Shown here: positions 34,740 through 43,793 of the stretch, in pieces | Layout of the letters: each line of letters opens with the position of its first letter | Numbering within the stretch: position 1 is the stretch's first letter | Assembly: GCF_001547935.1 (NCBI RefSeq) | Contig: NZ_AP014636.1 | Location: forward strand, 806,001 to 870,000 | Direction: 5' to 3' | DNA length: 64,000 bases | DNA from: Vibrio tritonius | GTDB taxonomy: Bacteria > Pseudomonadota > Gammaproteobacteria > Enterobacterales > Vibrionaceae | Translations under genes and position numbers: made by a program | The notes under the pieces: model-generated | Databases searched by the model: none | What the model was told of the DNA's origin: nothing | The model's input: the letters and a program-made list of their open reading frames with translations, nothing else

Positions 34740-36506
34740 TTATTCAGCTATCAAGCGATACATATCATGTAAGGTCTGTTCTAGGGTGCGAAGATAACGC
34801 TCCATTTGCGGATAAGTTTTCGTCTGACATGTGGCGATAAACGTTAGCTCATTTGCACGTTTGAAATAGCGTAATCCATACCCTCCATCGACCACAGGGC
34901 CATAGCCTGCGAGCAGCACACCATAATAGCTGGTGGTACTGGTACAAATAATGGTGTGCATTAATTTTTGATAGGCTGGGCATTGAAACAGTTCTGGACG
35001 TTCTTTTTCCGAATGGTAGGCGTTGAGATGCTCATAACTGTACTCTAACGCCAGTAAGTGAGTCGCGATGCCTGACCCTTTTTGACACTCTTTCGCGCGA
35101 CCAATATGCGCTGTTGCTGCGTCTCTTAGAGCGTTCGCTATTTCGGCTTGGGGACGATGTTCTGCAAAGGCGCGAATAAAGTGTTGCGCTTCAGGGGTTA
35201 CAGTGTAAAGCACATCGATTCGACCTTGGTCAAATGTTCTTGTCATGATGGCTTCATAAGCGCTGTGGTTAGAGCCTTGACTGCGAAACTCTGCTAATTG
35301 CAAGGCTAATTGCACAAAGGCATCCGGGCTGATTTTGCGTTGTTTTATCGCTTCTTGACCAAAGGCATTAAAGTGGATGACTTGGGTTTGATAACCATTG
35401 CAGTGACGGGCAAACTCTTCCTCAGCGTGCGAGATTGCCTGCTCAATGGTGGAATCGATGGTCCATGTTAAAGGGGATGGCGTAGACGCTAGTGGCATCG
35501 CTTTTTGGGTATCATCAATTGCCAGAGGAACAGTATCGTAAAGGTGGCGGATTAAGCGCAGCATGACGGAACCATCAATGCCCGTGTGCTCGTAATTGAT
35601 TCCCGATTTACCATTGTTAAAGACAATAAACTGTAACACCTTATCAAAATAACGATTGTCACCTTTGCCATGCAGCAATTTTTGTGCAATGTCGTTATCC
35701 AGTTCTGGAGCGTCTTCGTCGAGGCAGAGCACAAATGCAGCATGTTCGATTTGCTCAAAACACGTCTGATTTTGTGTTGAATGTTGTTTTATATATTCTC
35801 GTTTTTTTGCCCACCAAGCGCGATTTGCGCCGGTCATGATCCCTATGTTAACCGCCTCATCAATCGCGCTATTTTTAATGGCGTCTAATTCGGCACTGAG
35901 ATCCATGTAGTGACGAATATTTCCCTCTGCATCAAACAATCTTACAGGGAAGAATTGCTGTTTTACCATGACCATCATGTGGTCTGCTTTAGGGTGAATT
36001 AAAATACGGTCTCTTAATTCGCCGGGTATTCTTGTTGCTCCGAATAACTGCTGATATTGATCCATACACAGCGGTGCTTTGCCCTGAAAATCTTGACTCA
36101 ATGTCCCGCGCTGGATTTCAAGCATAAACTCAGTAGCGCTTATCGCTAAAGCCGCTGCTATTTCGACTGGTGAGAACTCATGGAGATGCAACTGAGATTC
36201 GAGGTAATAAAAAACATTACTGTGAATGGCAAGAGAGTCTCTATGTCGAAGATAGTGGTCTTGCCATGCCTTTCCGCTCCAATAACGACCTTCTGCTTGT
36301 AATAATGCCTGCTGTAATTGTTCGCCAGAACCTTTCGTTTCGCAAAATGTCATGACAGCGTCTAATGATGCCTGATATTCGTCGTTATCCAGTAAAGGTT
36401 TGGCCCATTCAAGCAGCTTATAACTGGTTGCTTCAATGCTTGGGAGTGGTTGTGGTGGGAGGGCTATTTGGGTAGTATCGTAATCGTTTTTTAAATTAAA
36501 ACTCAA
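34740..36506 (-). CDS. Carnitine/choline acyltransferase family protein
   Basis: A 588-residue protein that carries the landmarks of eukaryotic-type carnitine/choline acyltransferases: an N-terminal LPPQPLPSIEAT, the catalytic His307 in NYEHTGIDG, SPDAFVQLALQLAEFR (near 385), the R-x-F-x-x-G-R-x-D segment (TRTFDQGRID), STTS (the STS-like carnitine site) near 520, and GYGPVVDGGYGLRYF near 535-550. It would move acyl groups between CoA and carnitine or choline. Length is normal for the family. The start is TTG 36506, with AAGGA about 8 bases before it. There is no signal peptide or membrane anchor. The family is uncommon in bacteria, so its physiological substrate is open. Confidence 0.85.
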   Translation of the reverse strand: MSFNLKNDYDTTQIALPPQPLPSIEATSYKLLEWAKPLLDNDEYQASLDAVMTFCETKGSGEQLQQALLQAEGRYWSGKAWQDHYLRHRDSLAIHSNVFYYLESQLHLHEFSPVEIAAALAISATEFMLEIQRGTLSQDFQGKAPLCMDQYQQLFGATRIPGELRDRILIHPKADHMMVMVKQQFFPVRLFDAEGNIRHYMDLSAELDAIKNSAIDEAVNIGIMTGANRAWWAKKREYIKQHSTQNQTCFEQIEHAAFVLCLDEDAPELDNDIAQKLLHGKGDNRYFDKVLQFIVFNNGKSGINYEHTGIDGSVMLRLIRHLYDTVPLAIDDTQKAMPLASTPSPLTWTIDSTIEQAISHAEEEFARHCNGYQTQVIHFNAFGQEAIKQRKISPDAFVQLALQLAEFRSQGSNHSAYEAIMTRTFDQGRIDVLYTVTPEAQHFIRAFAEHRPQAEIANALRDAATAHIGRAKECQKGSGIATHLLALEYSYEHLNAYHSEKERPELFQCPAYQKLMHTIICTSTTSYYGVLLAGYGPVVDGGYGLRYFKRANELTFIATCQTKTYPQMERYLRTLEQTLHDMYRLIAE

Positions 36507-36802
36507 ATCTCATTTCCTTTCAATTGGTTATATAAGAATGAGTATTATCGATTTTAGTTATAAGAGTTTTGATGCTTATCAATGACAAGAGAAGTAAATG
36601 CTATTTGGGCTGAATTATGTTAAAGAGCGCAGGTAAAAGCGCTGGGTTTAGCAATGTGTCTCAAATCTAATTGGCGTTATTAGCTATTGAGTTTTCGCTA
36701 AACTGTAGTTCTGACCAAACTCTGTCTTAGTTTTGTTTCGTTACTGACCAGAAGTGTGAAATATTTATGAATATAAGATGACGTTCATAAAGGAGGCATT
36801 TG

Positions 36803-37201
36803 ATGAGTAAGCAAAATCTAATTATGAAAGCATCGATGGCATTGTGGCTCGGGGTGGCGATAATGCCGATATCAAGTTATGCCGATGTGATTAACGATTC
36901 AGACCAAACAATTTACGTTAAGCCAGAAAGCAGCACTAAGCCAGTAGAAGTCAAGAAAGGTGAGGAATACAAAGGTCCTCAAGATGGTGTTGCGGCCAAC
37001 GGCAAGGTGTTTAAGAACATTGATGGCAGTGACGTAGAAGTGGATAAGCACGGTACGGCGAAAGTCATTCAGAAAAACCCAGTGCGACTACTCGCTGAGG
37101 AAGTTCGTGGTGGTTATTTAGAAAAGAGCCCTGATAAAGGCTGGGATCCGGTGTTTAGCAAGGCAGAACAACAAGCAAAAAAGAAGCTGTCAAACGGTTA
37201 A
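36803..37201 (+). CDS. Small secreted hypothetical protein
   Basis: A 132-residue protein with a signal peptide (MSKQNLIMKASMALWLGVAIMPISSYAD, split here as MSKQNL... SSYA, cleavage after YA). The mature part (about 105 residues) is Lys- and Asp-rich, with VINDSDQTIYVKPESSTKPVEVKKGEEYKG-like content and a basic tail KAEQQAKKKL. No family was recognised. An excellent ribosome site (AGGAGG) lies 6 bases before ATG 36803. It precedes a nucleotidyltransferase gene by 20 bp, so the two may be cotranscribed. Confidence 0.72.
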   Translation: MSKQNLIMKASMALWLGVAIMPISSYADVINDSDQTIYVKPESSTKPVEVKKGEEYKGPQDGVAANGKVFKNIDGSDVEVDKHGTAKVIQKNPVRLLAEEVRGGYLEKSPDKGWDPVFSKAEQQAKKKLSNG

Positions 37202-37221
37202 ACTAGCGAGTCATTAAGGAT

Positions 37222-37797
37222 ATGTTTTTGATTAAGGATAATTTACATTTGCCCCATTTACCGTTACAAGCCGCGTTAATTGATTCTGTGTGTCAATCAC
37301 TTGTTCGTGAGAAAGACGTACTTGCTGCCGTATTAGTAGGCTCTTTAGCCGGAAAACGAGGTGATCGTATTTCTGATGCTGATATCATCATTTTTACTAC
37401 TAATGGCTTCCACAAAAAAATCGCTTCAACAGAATATAGAATAGAATTTGGCAAAGATATTTTTTATACCATTGACGGATTTCATACGCCATTAGCCTAT
37501 TTTGAAAAACATATTTTTTATGATTTAACTAGCATAGAAATTCACTATTTGGATTTAACTGAGCCGTTCCACATATCTAATCCATATCAAGTATTATTTG
37601 ATAAGCAGTCGATAACTCCAAGTCGTTTAACAGAAGAACCAGCTCCCCAGCATGAAGATTTTGAGGTTTATACGGCAGGAGATGATGGGTTAATTTGGGA
37701 TCTGTTTGATTGTATTAAATGGCTGAGCCGAAATGATACTGAACTGGCCAAGCAGTATCTGAAAAAGCTAGCCAATAAGCTGGAATCGGAAACATAA
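37222..37797 (+). CDS. Nucleotidyltransferase-domain protein
   Basis: A 191-residue protein with the pol-beta-type nucleotidyltransferase signature: LVGSLAGKRGDRISDADIIIF near residues 38-58, which is the G-S-x-A-x-G-x-x-x-x-x-S-D-x-D pattern with the metal-binding aspartates. Related domains occur in kanamycin nucleotidyltransferases, MNT antitoxins and uncharacterised proteins. The remainder is not distinctive. Substrate and role are unknown. It follows the small secreted protein gene closely. Confidence 0.75.
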   Translation: MFLIKDNLHLPHLPLQAALIDSVCQSLVREKDVLAAVLVGSLAGKRGDRISDADIIIFTTNGFHKKIASTEYRIEFGKDIFYTIDGFHTPLAYFEKHIFYDLTSIEIHYLDLTEPFHISNPYQVLFDKQSITPSRLTEEPAPQHEDFEVYTAGDDGLIWDLFDCIKWLSRNDTELAKQYLKKLANKLESET

Positions 37798-37817
37798 CAA
37801 ATTGGCTAAGGTTTTTA

Positions 37818-37864
37818 CTAAGGATAACTACCCCTCTTCGCACTCACGTATCGGTTATCCTTAG
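37818..37864. repeat. Perfect 11-bp inverted repeat with 25-bp spacer
   Basis: CTAAGGATAAC (37818-37828) and GTTATCCTTAG (37854-37864) are exact complements. No T-run follows on either strand, so a standard terminator is unlikely. It lies between the nucleotidyltransferase gene and a GNAT gene. Confidence 0.5.
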
Positions 37865-37959
37865 ACCCTATTTGATGCCATTTCCCTATAAAAAATAACC
37901 AGTTGGTATCGGTTCTTGGTACAATGACCCTTTGCGTATGCCAAGGAAAGGTCATTTTA

Positions 37960-38490
37960 ATGGACACCACTACCAGCACTGATTCCGATTTATCTTCTCG
38001 CGTGAGATTGAAGCAGAGTACTGGTGATAAGGATTGGCAAGTCGCCCAGAACTGCTTACTACAAGCGGTCGCACGCTGCCATCGTCAGCAGATTCCATTA
38101 TGGACTGAAGAGCAAGTGCGGCTCGAAGTGCTTCAGCAATCCTATTCAAATGAGCAGCTCTATCTTATCGACTACCAAGGTCAAGCGATTGGTTGCGTGT
38201 TTATTTGCTTTGATAGCGATCCTTTTTGGCCAGATCTTGATACCCGCAACAGTCTATTTTTTCATAAGTTTGCTATTGCAGATTCGCATCATTCGCGTGG
38301 TTTAGGGCAAGATGTGATTAAGGCCATCGTGGTATTAGCGAAGCAGCATCATTGCCAGTGGGTACGATGTGATTGTCATGGTGATAGACCGACTTTACGT
38401 CGGTTTTATGAAAATTGTGGTTTCAACTTGGTTGATAGACAAGAACGTTTAGGCTTTGATTCTGCTCGTTATCAAATTTGGATCGGTTGA
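37960..38490 (+). CDS. GNAT-family acetyltransferase
   Basis: A 176-residue GNAT acetyltransferase. HKFAIADSHHSRGLGQDVIKAIVVLAK contains the acetyl-CoA loop (S-R-G-L-G near residue 108), and LRRFYENCGFNLVD is motif B. ATG 37960 was chosen because AGGAAAGG lies 8 bases before it; an earlier in-frame ATG at 37903 has no such site. The substrate is unknown. It is 71 bp upstream of the DUF523 start. Confidence 0.8.
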   Translation: MDTTTSTDSDLSSRVRLKQSTGDKDWQVAQNCLLQAVARCHRQQIPLWTEEQVRLEVLQQSYSNEQLYLIDYQGQAIGCVFICFDSDPFWPDLDTRNSLFFHKFAIADSHHSRGLGQDVIKAIVVLAKQHHCQWVRCDCHGDRPTLRRFYENCGFNLVDRQERLGFDSARYQIWIG

Positions 38491-38561
38491 ACAGTTATTC
38501 AAAAAATCGAAGTTTTGGAAATACCCTATTAACTACAAAGCAAATAAATAAGGATTCAAGT

Positions 38562-39077
38562 TTGGAAAAACTGCTCATCAGTGCCTGTCTTGCCGGTGAA
38601 AAAGTAAGATACAACGGACAAGCTTTGCCCATCTCAGAACAACTAGAAGCAGAGTTAAGCTCACATTTTGAGTTAGTTCGGTGTTGCCCTGAAGTGGCGT
38701 CTGGAATGCCTATTCCCAGAGCCAGCGCAGAGATTATTGATGGTCCAGCTAGTTTGGTACTCGAGCAAAAAGCGAAAGTAAAAGATAACCAAGGTCATGA
38801 TGTGACAGATGCGTTTGTTCGTGGGGCCAATATGGCATTACAGCTCTGTTTATCAAACAATATTCGTTTTGCGTTACTTGCTGAAGGCAGTCCATCATGT
38901 GGGAGTTTTCTGGTTTATGATGGTACGTTTTCAGGTGTCAAAATGCAGGGGCGCGGCGTAACGGCTGAGTTACTCACACAGCATGGTATTACGGTATTTA
39001 ACGTTAATACAATCCAAGAATTCATAGGCTCGCGCTGTATGCAGATGGTCGTAAATGAAATTGTCGCTTCCCATTAG
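38562..39077 (+). CDS. DUF523 family iron-sulfur protein (thiouracil desulfurase-like)
   Basis: A 171-residue DUF523 protein. Family features are the start KLLISACLAGEKVRYNG (Cys8), VRCCPEVASGMPIPR (Cys near 43-44) and LAEGSPSCGSFLVYDGTFSG (Cys near 110). These three cysteines correspond to the proposed [4Fe-4S] ligands of TudS, the DUF523 2-thiouracil desulfurase. Members may remove sulfur from thiolated bases or other substrates. The start TTG 38562 has AAGGA 7 bases upstream and matches the family N-terminus; extending to 38478 adds unsupported residues. Confidence 0.82.
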   Translation: MEKLLISACLAGEKVRYNGQALPISEQLEAELSSHFELVRCCPEVASGMPIPRASAEIIDGPASLVLEQKAKVKDNQGHDVTDAFVRGANMALQLCLSNNIRFALLAEGSPSCGSFLVYDGTFSGVKMQGRGVTAELLTQHGITVFNVNTIQEFIGSRCMQMVVNEIVASH

Positions 39078-39180
39078 GTATCAAAATTAATTACAAACAA
39101 TGATTGAGTCCAAAGTTAAGTCGGTTTAGTGTGGTTATTATATTTAACCCTATGATTTTTAGATATATAAGGATGGAGTT

Positions 39181-39771
39181 TTGACCGACAGACAACTTGA
39201 AACAGACCGCCTACGTTTGATGCCGCCTTCTCTTGAGGACTTGCCAATTATGCTTGCAGTCTTGCAAAGCAATAAAGAGCATCTAGCGCCTTTTTTGCCT
39301 TGGTTACCTCATGTACTTAGTGAAGAGCAATTAAAGCAAAGTATTGTCGAGGCGATGGACTCTTTTGAGAAGTTTGAAGGTGAGCAACGCTATTCTTTAT
39401 TTAATAAAGAGAATGGGGTTTTAGTTGGTGTTATTGGTCTTATCGTTCGCGACCAATCTGTCCCTTATTTTGAAATCGGTTATTGGCTTGCCCAAGACTA
39501 TGTCGGGCAGGGTTATATTTCAGAGGCGGTTTTAGCGTTAGAACATTACGCATTTACTGAGTTAAAAGCACAGCGAATCGAAATTAAAGCGGCACAAACC
39601 AATCTCCGAAGTCGCGCAGTCCCAGAACGTAATGGCTACCAATTAGAAGGAGTGTTACAAAACGCACGCAGGTTACCTTGTGGAACGTTGGATAACACGG
39701 TTATTTACGCCAAAACTCGGCCTACTCGCCACGTTGTCATTGAGGATTTAATCGTTAAATCAGCGAGATAA
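39181..39771 (+). CDS. RimJ/RimL-type GNAT acetyltransferase
   Basis: A 196-residue GNAT protein of the RimJ/RimL/SpeG-like group, starting LETDRLRLMPPSLED. The core is FEIGYWLAQDYVGQGYISEAVLALEHYAF (G-Q-G near residue 118), then RIEIKAAQTNLRSRAVPERNGYQLEGVL. Such enzymes acetylate ribosomal protein N-termini or small amines. The start codon is TTG, with AAGGATGGAG immediately upstream. It is monocistronic, with a terminator right after its stop. Confidence 0.8.
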   Translation: MTDRQLETDRLRLMPPSLEDLPIMLAVLQSNKEHLAPFLPWLPHVLSEEQLKQSIVEAMDSFEKFEGEQRYSLFNKENGVLVGVIGLIVRDQSVPYFEIGYWLAQDYVGQGYISEAVLALEHYAFTELKAQRIEIKAAQTNLRSRAVPERNGYQLEGVLQNARRLPCGTLDNTVIYAKTRPTRHVVIEDLIVKSAR

Positions 39772-39772
39772 C

Positions 39773-39810
39773 ATACCCCCGAAAAAGCTAAGGAGGGTAT
39801 TGTTTTTCTT
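39773..39810 (+). terminator. Terminator after the RimJ/RimL-type gene
   Basis: ATACCC (39773-39778) pairs with GGGTAT (39795-39800), followed by a T-rich run. It directly follows the stop. Confidence 0.6.
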
Positions 39811-39884
39811 TGTCTAAACTGTCACAGTTTTATATTCAAGCCATTGCGCATTAATGGCGACATCTTTAGGGTAAAAATCAATAT

Positions 39885-39987
39885 AGAAAGTCACTAAACT
39901 TATCTAAGGATTGTTACTGCTGAGCGCAGGCAAAACCTGACATTGTTCGAGGCCATATTGGTTCGAAAGGTGTCAGGTTTTTTTTAT
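39885..39987 (+). ncRNA. Candidate leader or small RNA ending in a strong terminator
   Basis: AAAACCTGACA (39932-39942) and TGTCAGGTTTT (39971-39981) form an 11-bp stem followed by a T-run that ends about 45 bp before the rhamnosidase start. No gene ends close enough to need it. A TATAGA-like -10 near 39880 would give a transcript of about 100 nt. It could be a small RNA or an attenuator that gates the downstream gene. A short CAGG / CCTG pairing could compete with the terminator stem. Confidence 0.4.
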
Positions 39988-40030
39988 TGAGCCAGCGGGG
40001 CAAAGCTCTGTTCAAAGGAGAACGCTCTAC

Positions 40031-43000
40031 ATGAAATTGAATTTGATGGTGTCACATTTCCCTTGGCGTAAATGCACTCATCCCGTCCGTAATCTCGCAT
40101 TAACGGTGTTAGCTGCGATTTCAGTGCCCGCATACGCGGTCAATCAACTGTCCCATTTAACCGTCGATTATCTTTCCAATCCTGTTGGGTTAGACAGTAC
40201 ACATCCGCGTTTTGGCTGGCAAATGACCTCCGATCAATTTAATGTCAAACAACAGGCCTATCGGATTCAAGTTTTTGATGAACAACAGCAACCCGTTTGG
40301 GATAGCGGCAAGGTGACATCAGACGATTCACTTGGCATTGTGTATGGAGCGCAGAGCTTAAAACCTTCGCACACTTATCGTTGGCAACTCGACGTTTGGG
40401 ATAACAATGGCAATCATTTAACCAATGGCGCTCAGTTTCAAACCAGCCTATTAAGTCATAAGCGTGATGCGTGGGGCGATGCTAAATGGATTGGTTTAGC
40501 GCCGAATAAATTGCCGCTATTTTCTGACTATTTGCCTATTTTTCGGTTATCGACCGATGTTGCGTTGGATAAGGAAAGCCGTGCAACTAAGGTTGGCGTT
40601 GTTTTTGGTGCAAATGATCCGCGTTTGATGGATAGCAATAAAAACCTTAATCATTTAAACAATAGTGAAAATGCTGCCTACGTTAAAGTTGAGTTAGATA
40701 CGTCGGGATTGGACCATGGCAAAATGTCCCAAATAAACGTTTATCGAGTGGGGTATACCAAAGCCGATAGTGCCGACAAACCACTGTATCAATTTGATGT
40801 GCCGCAAACGGTCATTAATCAGAAAAACCGCTATCAATCTCATACGATAAACATTTCTAGTGTCTATGGCATGGTTGATATCCACCTTGATGGCGATCAA
40901 TATCAAATTCCTAAACCGCCGTTGGCCTCGCCATTTTTGGTGCCTGGGGTGAATATAAATCCAATGGGGGTTGGTTCAGATTACATTGCTTTTCCGATGT
41001 TAAGTGATGTTGGTTTTGCGCTCGATGCTGGGCAAAAGGCCCATGTTCATTCGTTAATGATTAGCCATTATCGTGAACCAGCAAATGCGATTGTGAAAGC
41101 GGAATTTAATCAAGATTATCGCGGGGGATTTCGTCATTGGGCTAACAGTACTGATGCGCAATTTAGCGCAAATGGTCTGACATTAACCGCTGCCAATGGC
41201 GCGCTGATACTCACTCATAACCCAAGCCAACATTCGATGCCTATGCTACGCACTGAATTTGCCTTAGATAAACCGGTTGAGAAAGCCCAGCTCTATATTA
41301 CCGCTCGGGGTATTTATGATGCGTATCTTAATGGAAAACGTTTATCAGAAAGTTATTTTCAGCCTGGTTTCACCGAATACGACAAATCACAGCCTTATCA
41401 GGTGGTGGATGTCACCTCCAAATTAGCTTTTGGCGAAAATGCTATAGGCGTTCAATTGGCTGAAGGTTGGTGGAGTGGCGCGGTTGGATTTGTTGGGGAG
41501 GCATGGAACTACTTTGGTGATCGCCAATCATTACTTGCCAAACTGGTTATTACCTATAAAGACGGCACGGTTGAAACGATCAATAGTGACCCACAACATT
41601 GGAAAGGGTTTGCCGAAGGGCCTTTAGTTTACGCAAGCTTATTCCAAGGCCAAGTTGTGGATCAAAGTAAAGCGCAGCCGGGGTGGACTAAACCAGGCTT
41701 TGATGACAGCGCTTGGCAAAAGGCAAGTGAAATCAAAGCGCATGGCACGACTTTCCCATCGAATAAGCAGGTTTATAGCAACAAAATTGCAGAAACATTG
41801 ATTCATTCACCATGGCCTGAGCTGGCTCCTTGGGAGCAAGCACAGTATGTGAGCTTACTGGGCAGTGATGTGAGCGTACACCAAACCTTGCAAGCACAAT
41901 CGGTTGAGGAAATTCATCCCGGGGTGTTTGTCTACGATATGGGGCAGAACACAGCAGCCGTGCCCAAAATCACCATAAACAATGCCGTTGCAGGCCAACA
42001 AGTGACGTTAAGATACGGTGAAATGACCTATCCAAGTGGTCATTCTGCACCAGAAAATGCCGGGATGTTGATGTTAGAGAATATCCGGGGCGCCAATGCC
42101 ACAGATACGTTTACGCTAAAGCAAGGTAAACAAGTCTTGTCGCCACGCTTTACCTATCATGGCTATCGTTATCTTGAAATAACCGGTATTGATAAAGCGT
42201 TACCGCTGGATCAAGTCGAAAGTTTGGCTTTAAGTTCCGTCCCGCATTTGGCGTCATCGTTAACCACGTCTAGCGCTAAGGTAAATCAGCTTTGGCGTAA
42301 CATCAGTTGGTCGATGAAAAGTAATTTTCTTTCTATTCCAACCGATACTCCAGCCCGTAACGAACGCATGGGGTGGAATGGGGATATTCAGGTCTTTTCG
42401 CCTGCTGCGGTGTACTTTGCCAATATGCCGCAGTTTTTCCGCAAACATGAACTGAACATGCGCGATACGCAAGATAACCAAGGCCGTTTTAGCGCAGTAT
42501 CGCCGATGTCGGCCTTTGGTGGCATGCTGTGGGGCAGTGCTGGTTTGATTGTTCCATGGGAAGCGTATTTGCAATACGGTGATGTTGATGCGCTGCGACA
42601 GCACTATCCAGCAATGAAACATTATATGGATTATTTGGCCTCTACGACACCAGAAAAAGCGGGTTTTCTCGGTGATTGGTTGAGCCCCGAAGGTGCCGTT
42701 GCGGGACCAAGTACCGTTAACGATATGATCTGGCGAGCTTACTATGGCTACGACCTCAATATCATGGCAAAAATCACTAAAGTGCTTGGCAAGCATCAAG
42801 AAAGCCAAGACTATCAATCTCAATATCAGCAAGTTAAAACGTTATTTAACCAGCGTTATCTCGATCCAAAAACGTTTCAAAGTGAAGATAATACCACTGG
42901 AGAGAAAATCAATACTCAAGCCAGTTATGCTATTCCACTGGGGATTGGGTTAATTGAAAAAGGCAGCAAAGGCGCATTTGCGCAAAACCTGGTCGCGCAT

Positions 43001-43642
43001 CTAAAGGGAGAAGTTAAAGATGATCAAGGGGTAAAACGTCCTCCTTATTCATTGATGACTGGCTTTATTGGTACCCGCTGGATATTAAATGCACTATCAG
43101 AAAATGGTCATCAAGATGTGGCCTATAAAATGCTGCTTAATCAACACTATCCATCATGGCTCTATTCAGTGGATCAAGGTGCAACGACGATTTGGGAACG
43201 TCTCAATTCCTATACCAAAGAAAATGGATTCTCTGGTAACAACAGCATGAACTCTTTTAACCATTATTCGTTTGGGTCGGTAGCGGCTTGGATGTATCGA
43301 CATATGTTGGGGATTCAAAGTGACGAGAAAACACCGGGTTACCAACATTTTGTGCTGGCGCCACAGCCTGATCCTAATATGGGGATCACCTATACTAAAG
43401 GCGAGTATCAATCCATGTATGGCACGATCCGTAGCCACTGGCAGGTGAAAAATGGCGAGTTTGACTATCGCTTTACGATACCAGCCAATACCAGCGCAAC
43501 AGTGGTTCTACCAGCGGCGACGTTAAGTTCGGCGTGTTTAAATGGCAAGCCGTTGGCGACGCAATCGAGTCAATTTGCCCACCAAACCGTACGCTTTGAG
43601 CTGGGTTCGGGTGAGTATCGTTATCAAGCGCAGTATCGATAA
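40031..43642 (+). CDS. GH78-type alpha-L-rhamnosidase, secreted
   Basis: A 1203-residue exported glycoside hydrolase with a long signal peptide ending at about residue 36 (VPAYA). The N-terminal part has the rhamnosidase opening LTVDYLSNPVGLDSTHPRFGWQM, a Trp-rich sandwich domain (YRWQLDVWDNNG) and later carbohydrate-binding-like folds. The catalytic barrel lies at about 745-1110, with SIPTDTPARNERMGWNGDIQ (acidic active-site segment), LGDWLSPEG and TTIWERLNSY. A C-terminal beta-sandwich follows. GH78 enzymes release L-rhamnose from glycosides or polysaccharides. AAAGGAG precedes the ATG. No rhamnose catabolic genes are nearby. Confidence 0.88.
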   Translation: MKLNLMVSHFPWRKCTHPVRNLALTVLAAISVPAYAVNQLSHLTVDYLSNPVGLDSTHPRFGWQMTSDQFNVKQQAYRIQVFDEQQQPVWDSGKVTSDDSLGIVYGAQSLKPSHTYRWQLDVWDNNGNHLTNGAQFQTSLLSHKRDAWGDAKWIGLAPNKLPLFSDYLPIFRLSTDVALDKESRATKVGVVFGANDPRLMDSNKNLNHLNNSENAAYVKVELDTSGLDHGKMSQINVYRVGYTKADSADKPLYQFDVPQTVINQKNRYQSHTINISSVYGMVDIHLDGDQYQIPKPPLASPFLVPGVNINPMGVGSDYIAFPMLSDVGFALDAGQKAHVHSLMISHYREPANAIVKAEFNQDYRGGFRHWANSTDAQFSANGLTLTAANGALILTHNPSQHSMPMLRTEFALDKPVEKAQLYITARGIYDAYLNGKRLSESYFQPGFTEYDKSQPYQVVDVTSKLAFGENAIGVQLAEGWWSGAVGFVGEAWNYFGDRQSLLAKLVITYKDGTVETINSDPQHWKGFAEGPLVYASLFQGQVVDQSKAQPGWTKPGFDDSAWQKASEIKAHGTTFPSNKQVYSNKIAETLIHSPWPELAPWEQAQYVSLLGSDVSVHQTLQAQSVEEIHPGVFVYDMGQNTAAVPKITINNAVAGQQVTLRYGEMTYPSGHSAPENAGMLMLENIRGANATDTFTLKQGKQVLSPRFTYHGYRYLEITGIDKALPLDQVESLALSSVPHLASSLTTSSAKVNQLWRNISWSMKSNFLSIPTDTPARNERMGWNGDIQVFSPAAVYFANMPQFFRKHELNMRDTQDNQGRFSAVSPMSAFGGMLWGSAGLIVPWEAYLQYGDVDALRQHYPAMKHYMDYLASTTPEKAGFLGDWLSPEGAVAGPSTVNDMIWRAYYGYDLNIMAKITKVLGKHQESQDYQSQYQQVKTLFNQRYLDPKTFQSEDNTTGEKINTQASYAIPLGIGLIEKGSKGAFAQNLVAHLKGEVKDDQGVKRPPYSLMTGFIGTRWILNALSENGHQDVAYKMLLNQHYPSWLYSVDQGATTIWERLNSYTKENGFSGNNSMNSFNHYSFGSVAAWMYRHMLGIQSDEKTPGYQHFVLAPQPDPNMGITYTKGEYQSMYGTIRSHWQVKNGEFDYRFTIPANTSATVVLPAATLSSACLNGKPLATQSSQFAHQTVRFELGSGEYRYQAQYR

Positions 43643-43681
43643 CGTAAGCACAGAAGAGTAACCCTCGGTGTTAGCGGTGGT

Positions 43682-43726
43682 TAACCCCATTATTTAGCAA
43701 GGCTGGATAGTGGGGTTATTTTTATC
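43682..43726 (+). terminator. Terminator after the rhamnosidase gene
   Basis: TAACCCCA pairs with TGGGGTTA across a 21-base loop and is followed by a T-rich tail, 40 bp after the stop. Confidence 0.75.
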
Positions 43727-43793
43727 AATTGATTGATTTACAGTTACTTTTTTAAAGTGCTATGCTGCAAAAAACTCAATTAAGGACAATAAC

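Noticed and set aside
37818..37864. Integron attC site
   Set aside because: The arms do not carry the RYYYAAC / GTTRRRY core sites, and no integrase or cassette array is present.
39885..39987. c-di-GMP (GEMM) or glycine riboswitch before the rhamnosidase
   Set aside because: The conserved cores of these classes are absent; only the terminator is clear.
42260..42832. Reverse open frame of 190 codons inside the rhamnosidase gene
   Set aside because: Antisense to the conserved catalytic region; no family resemblance.
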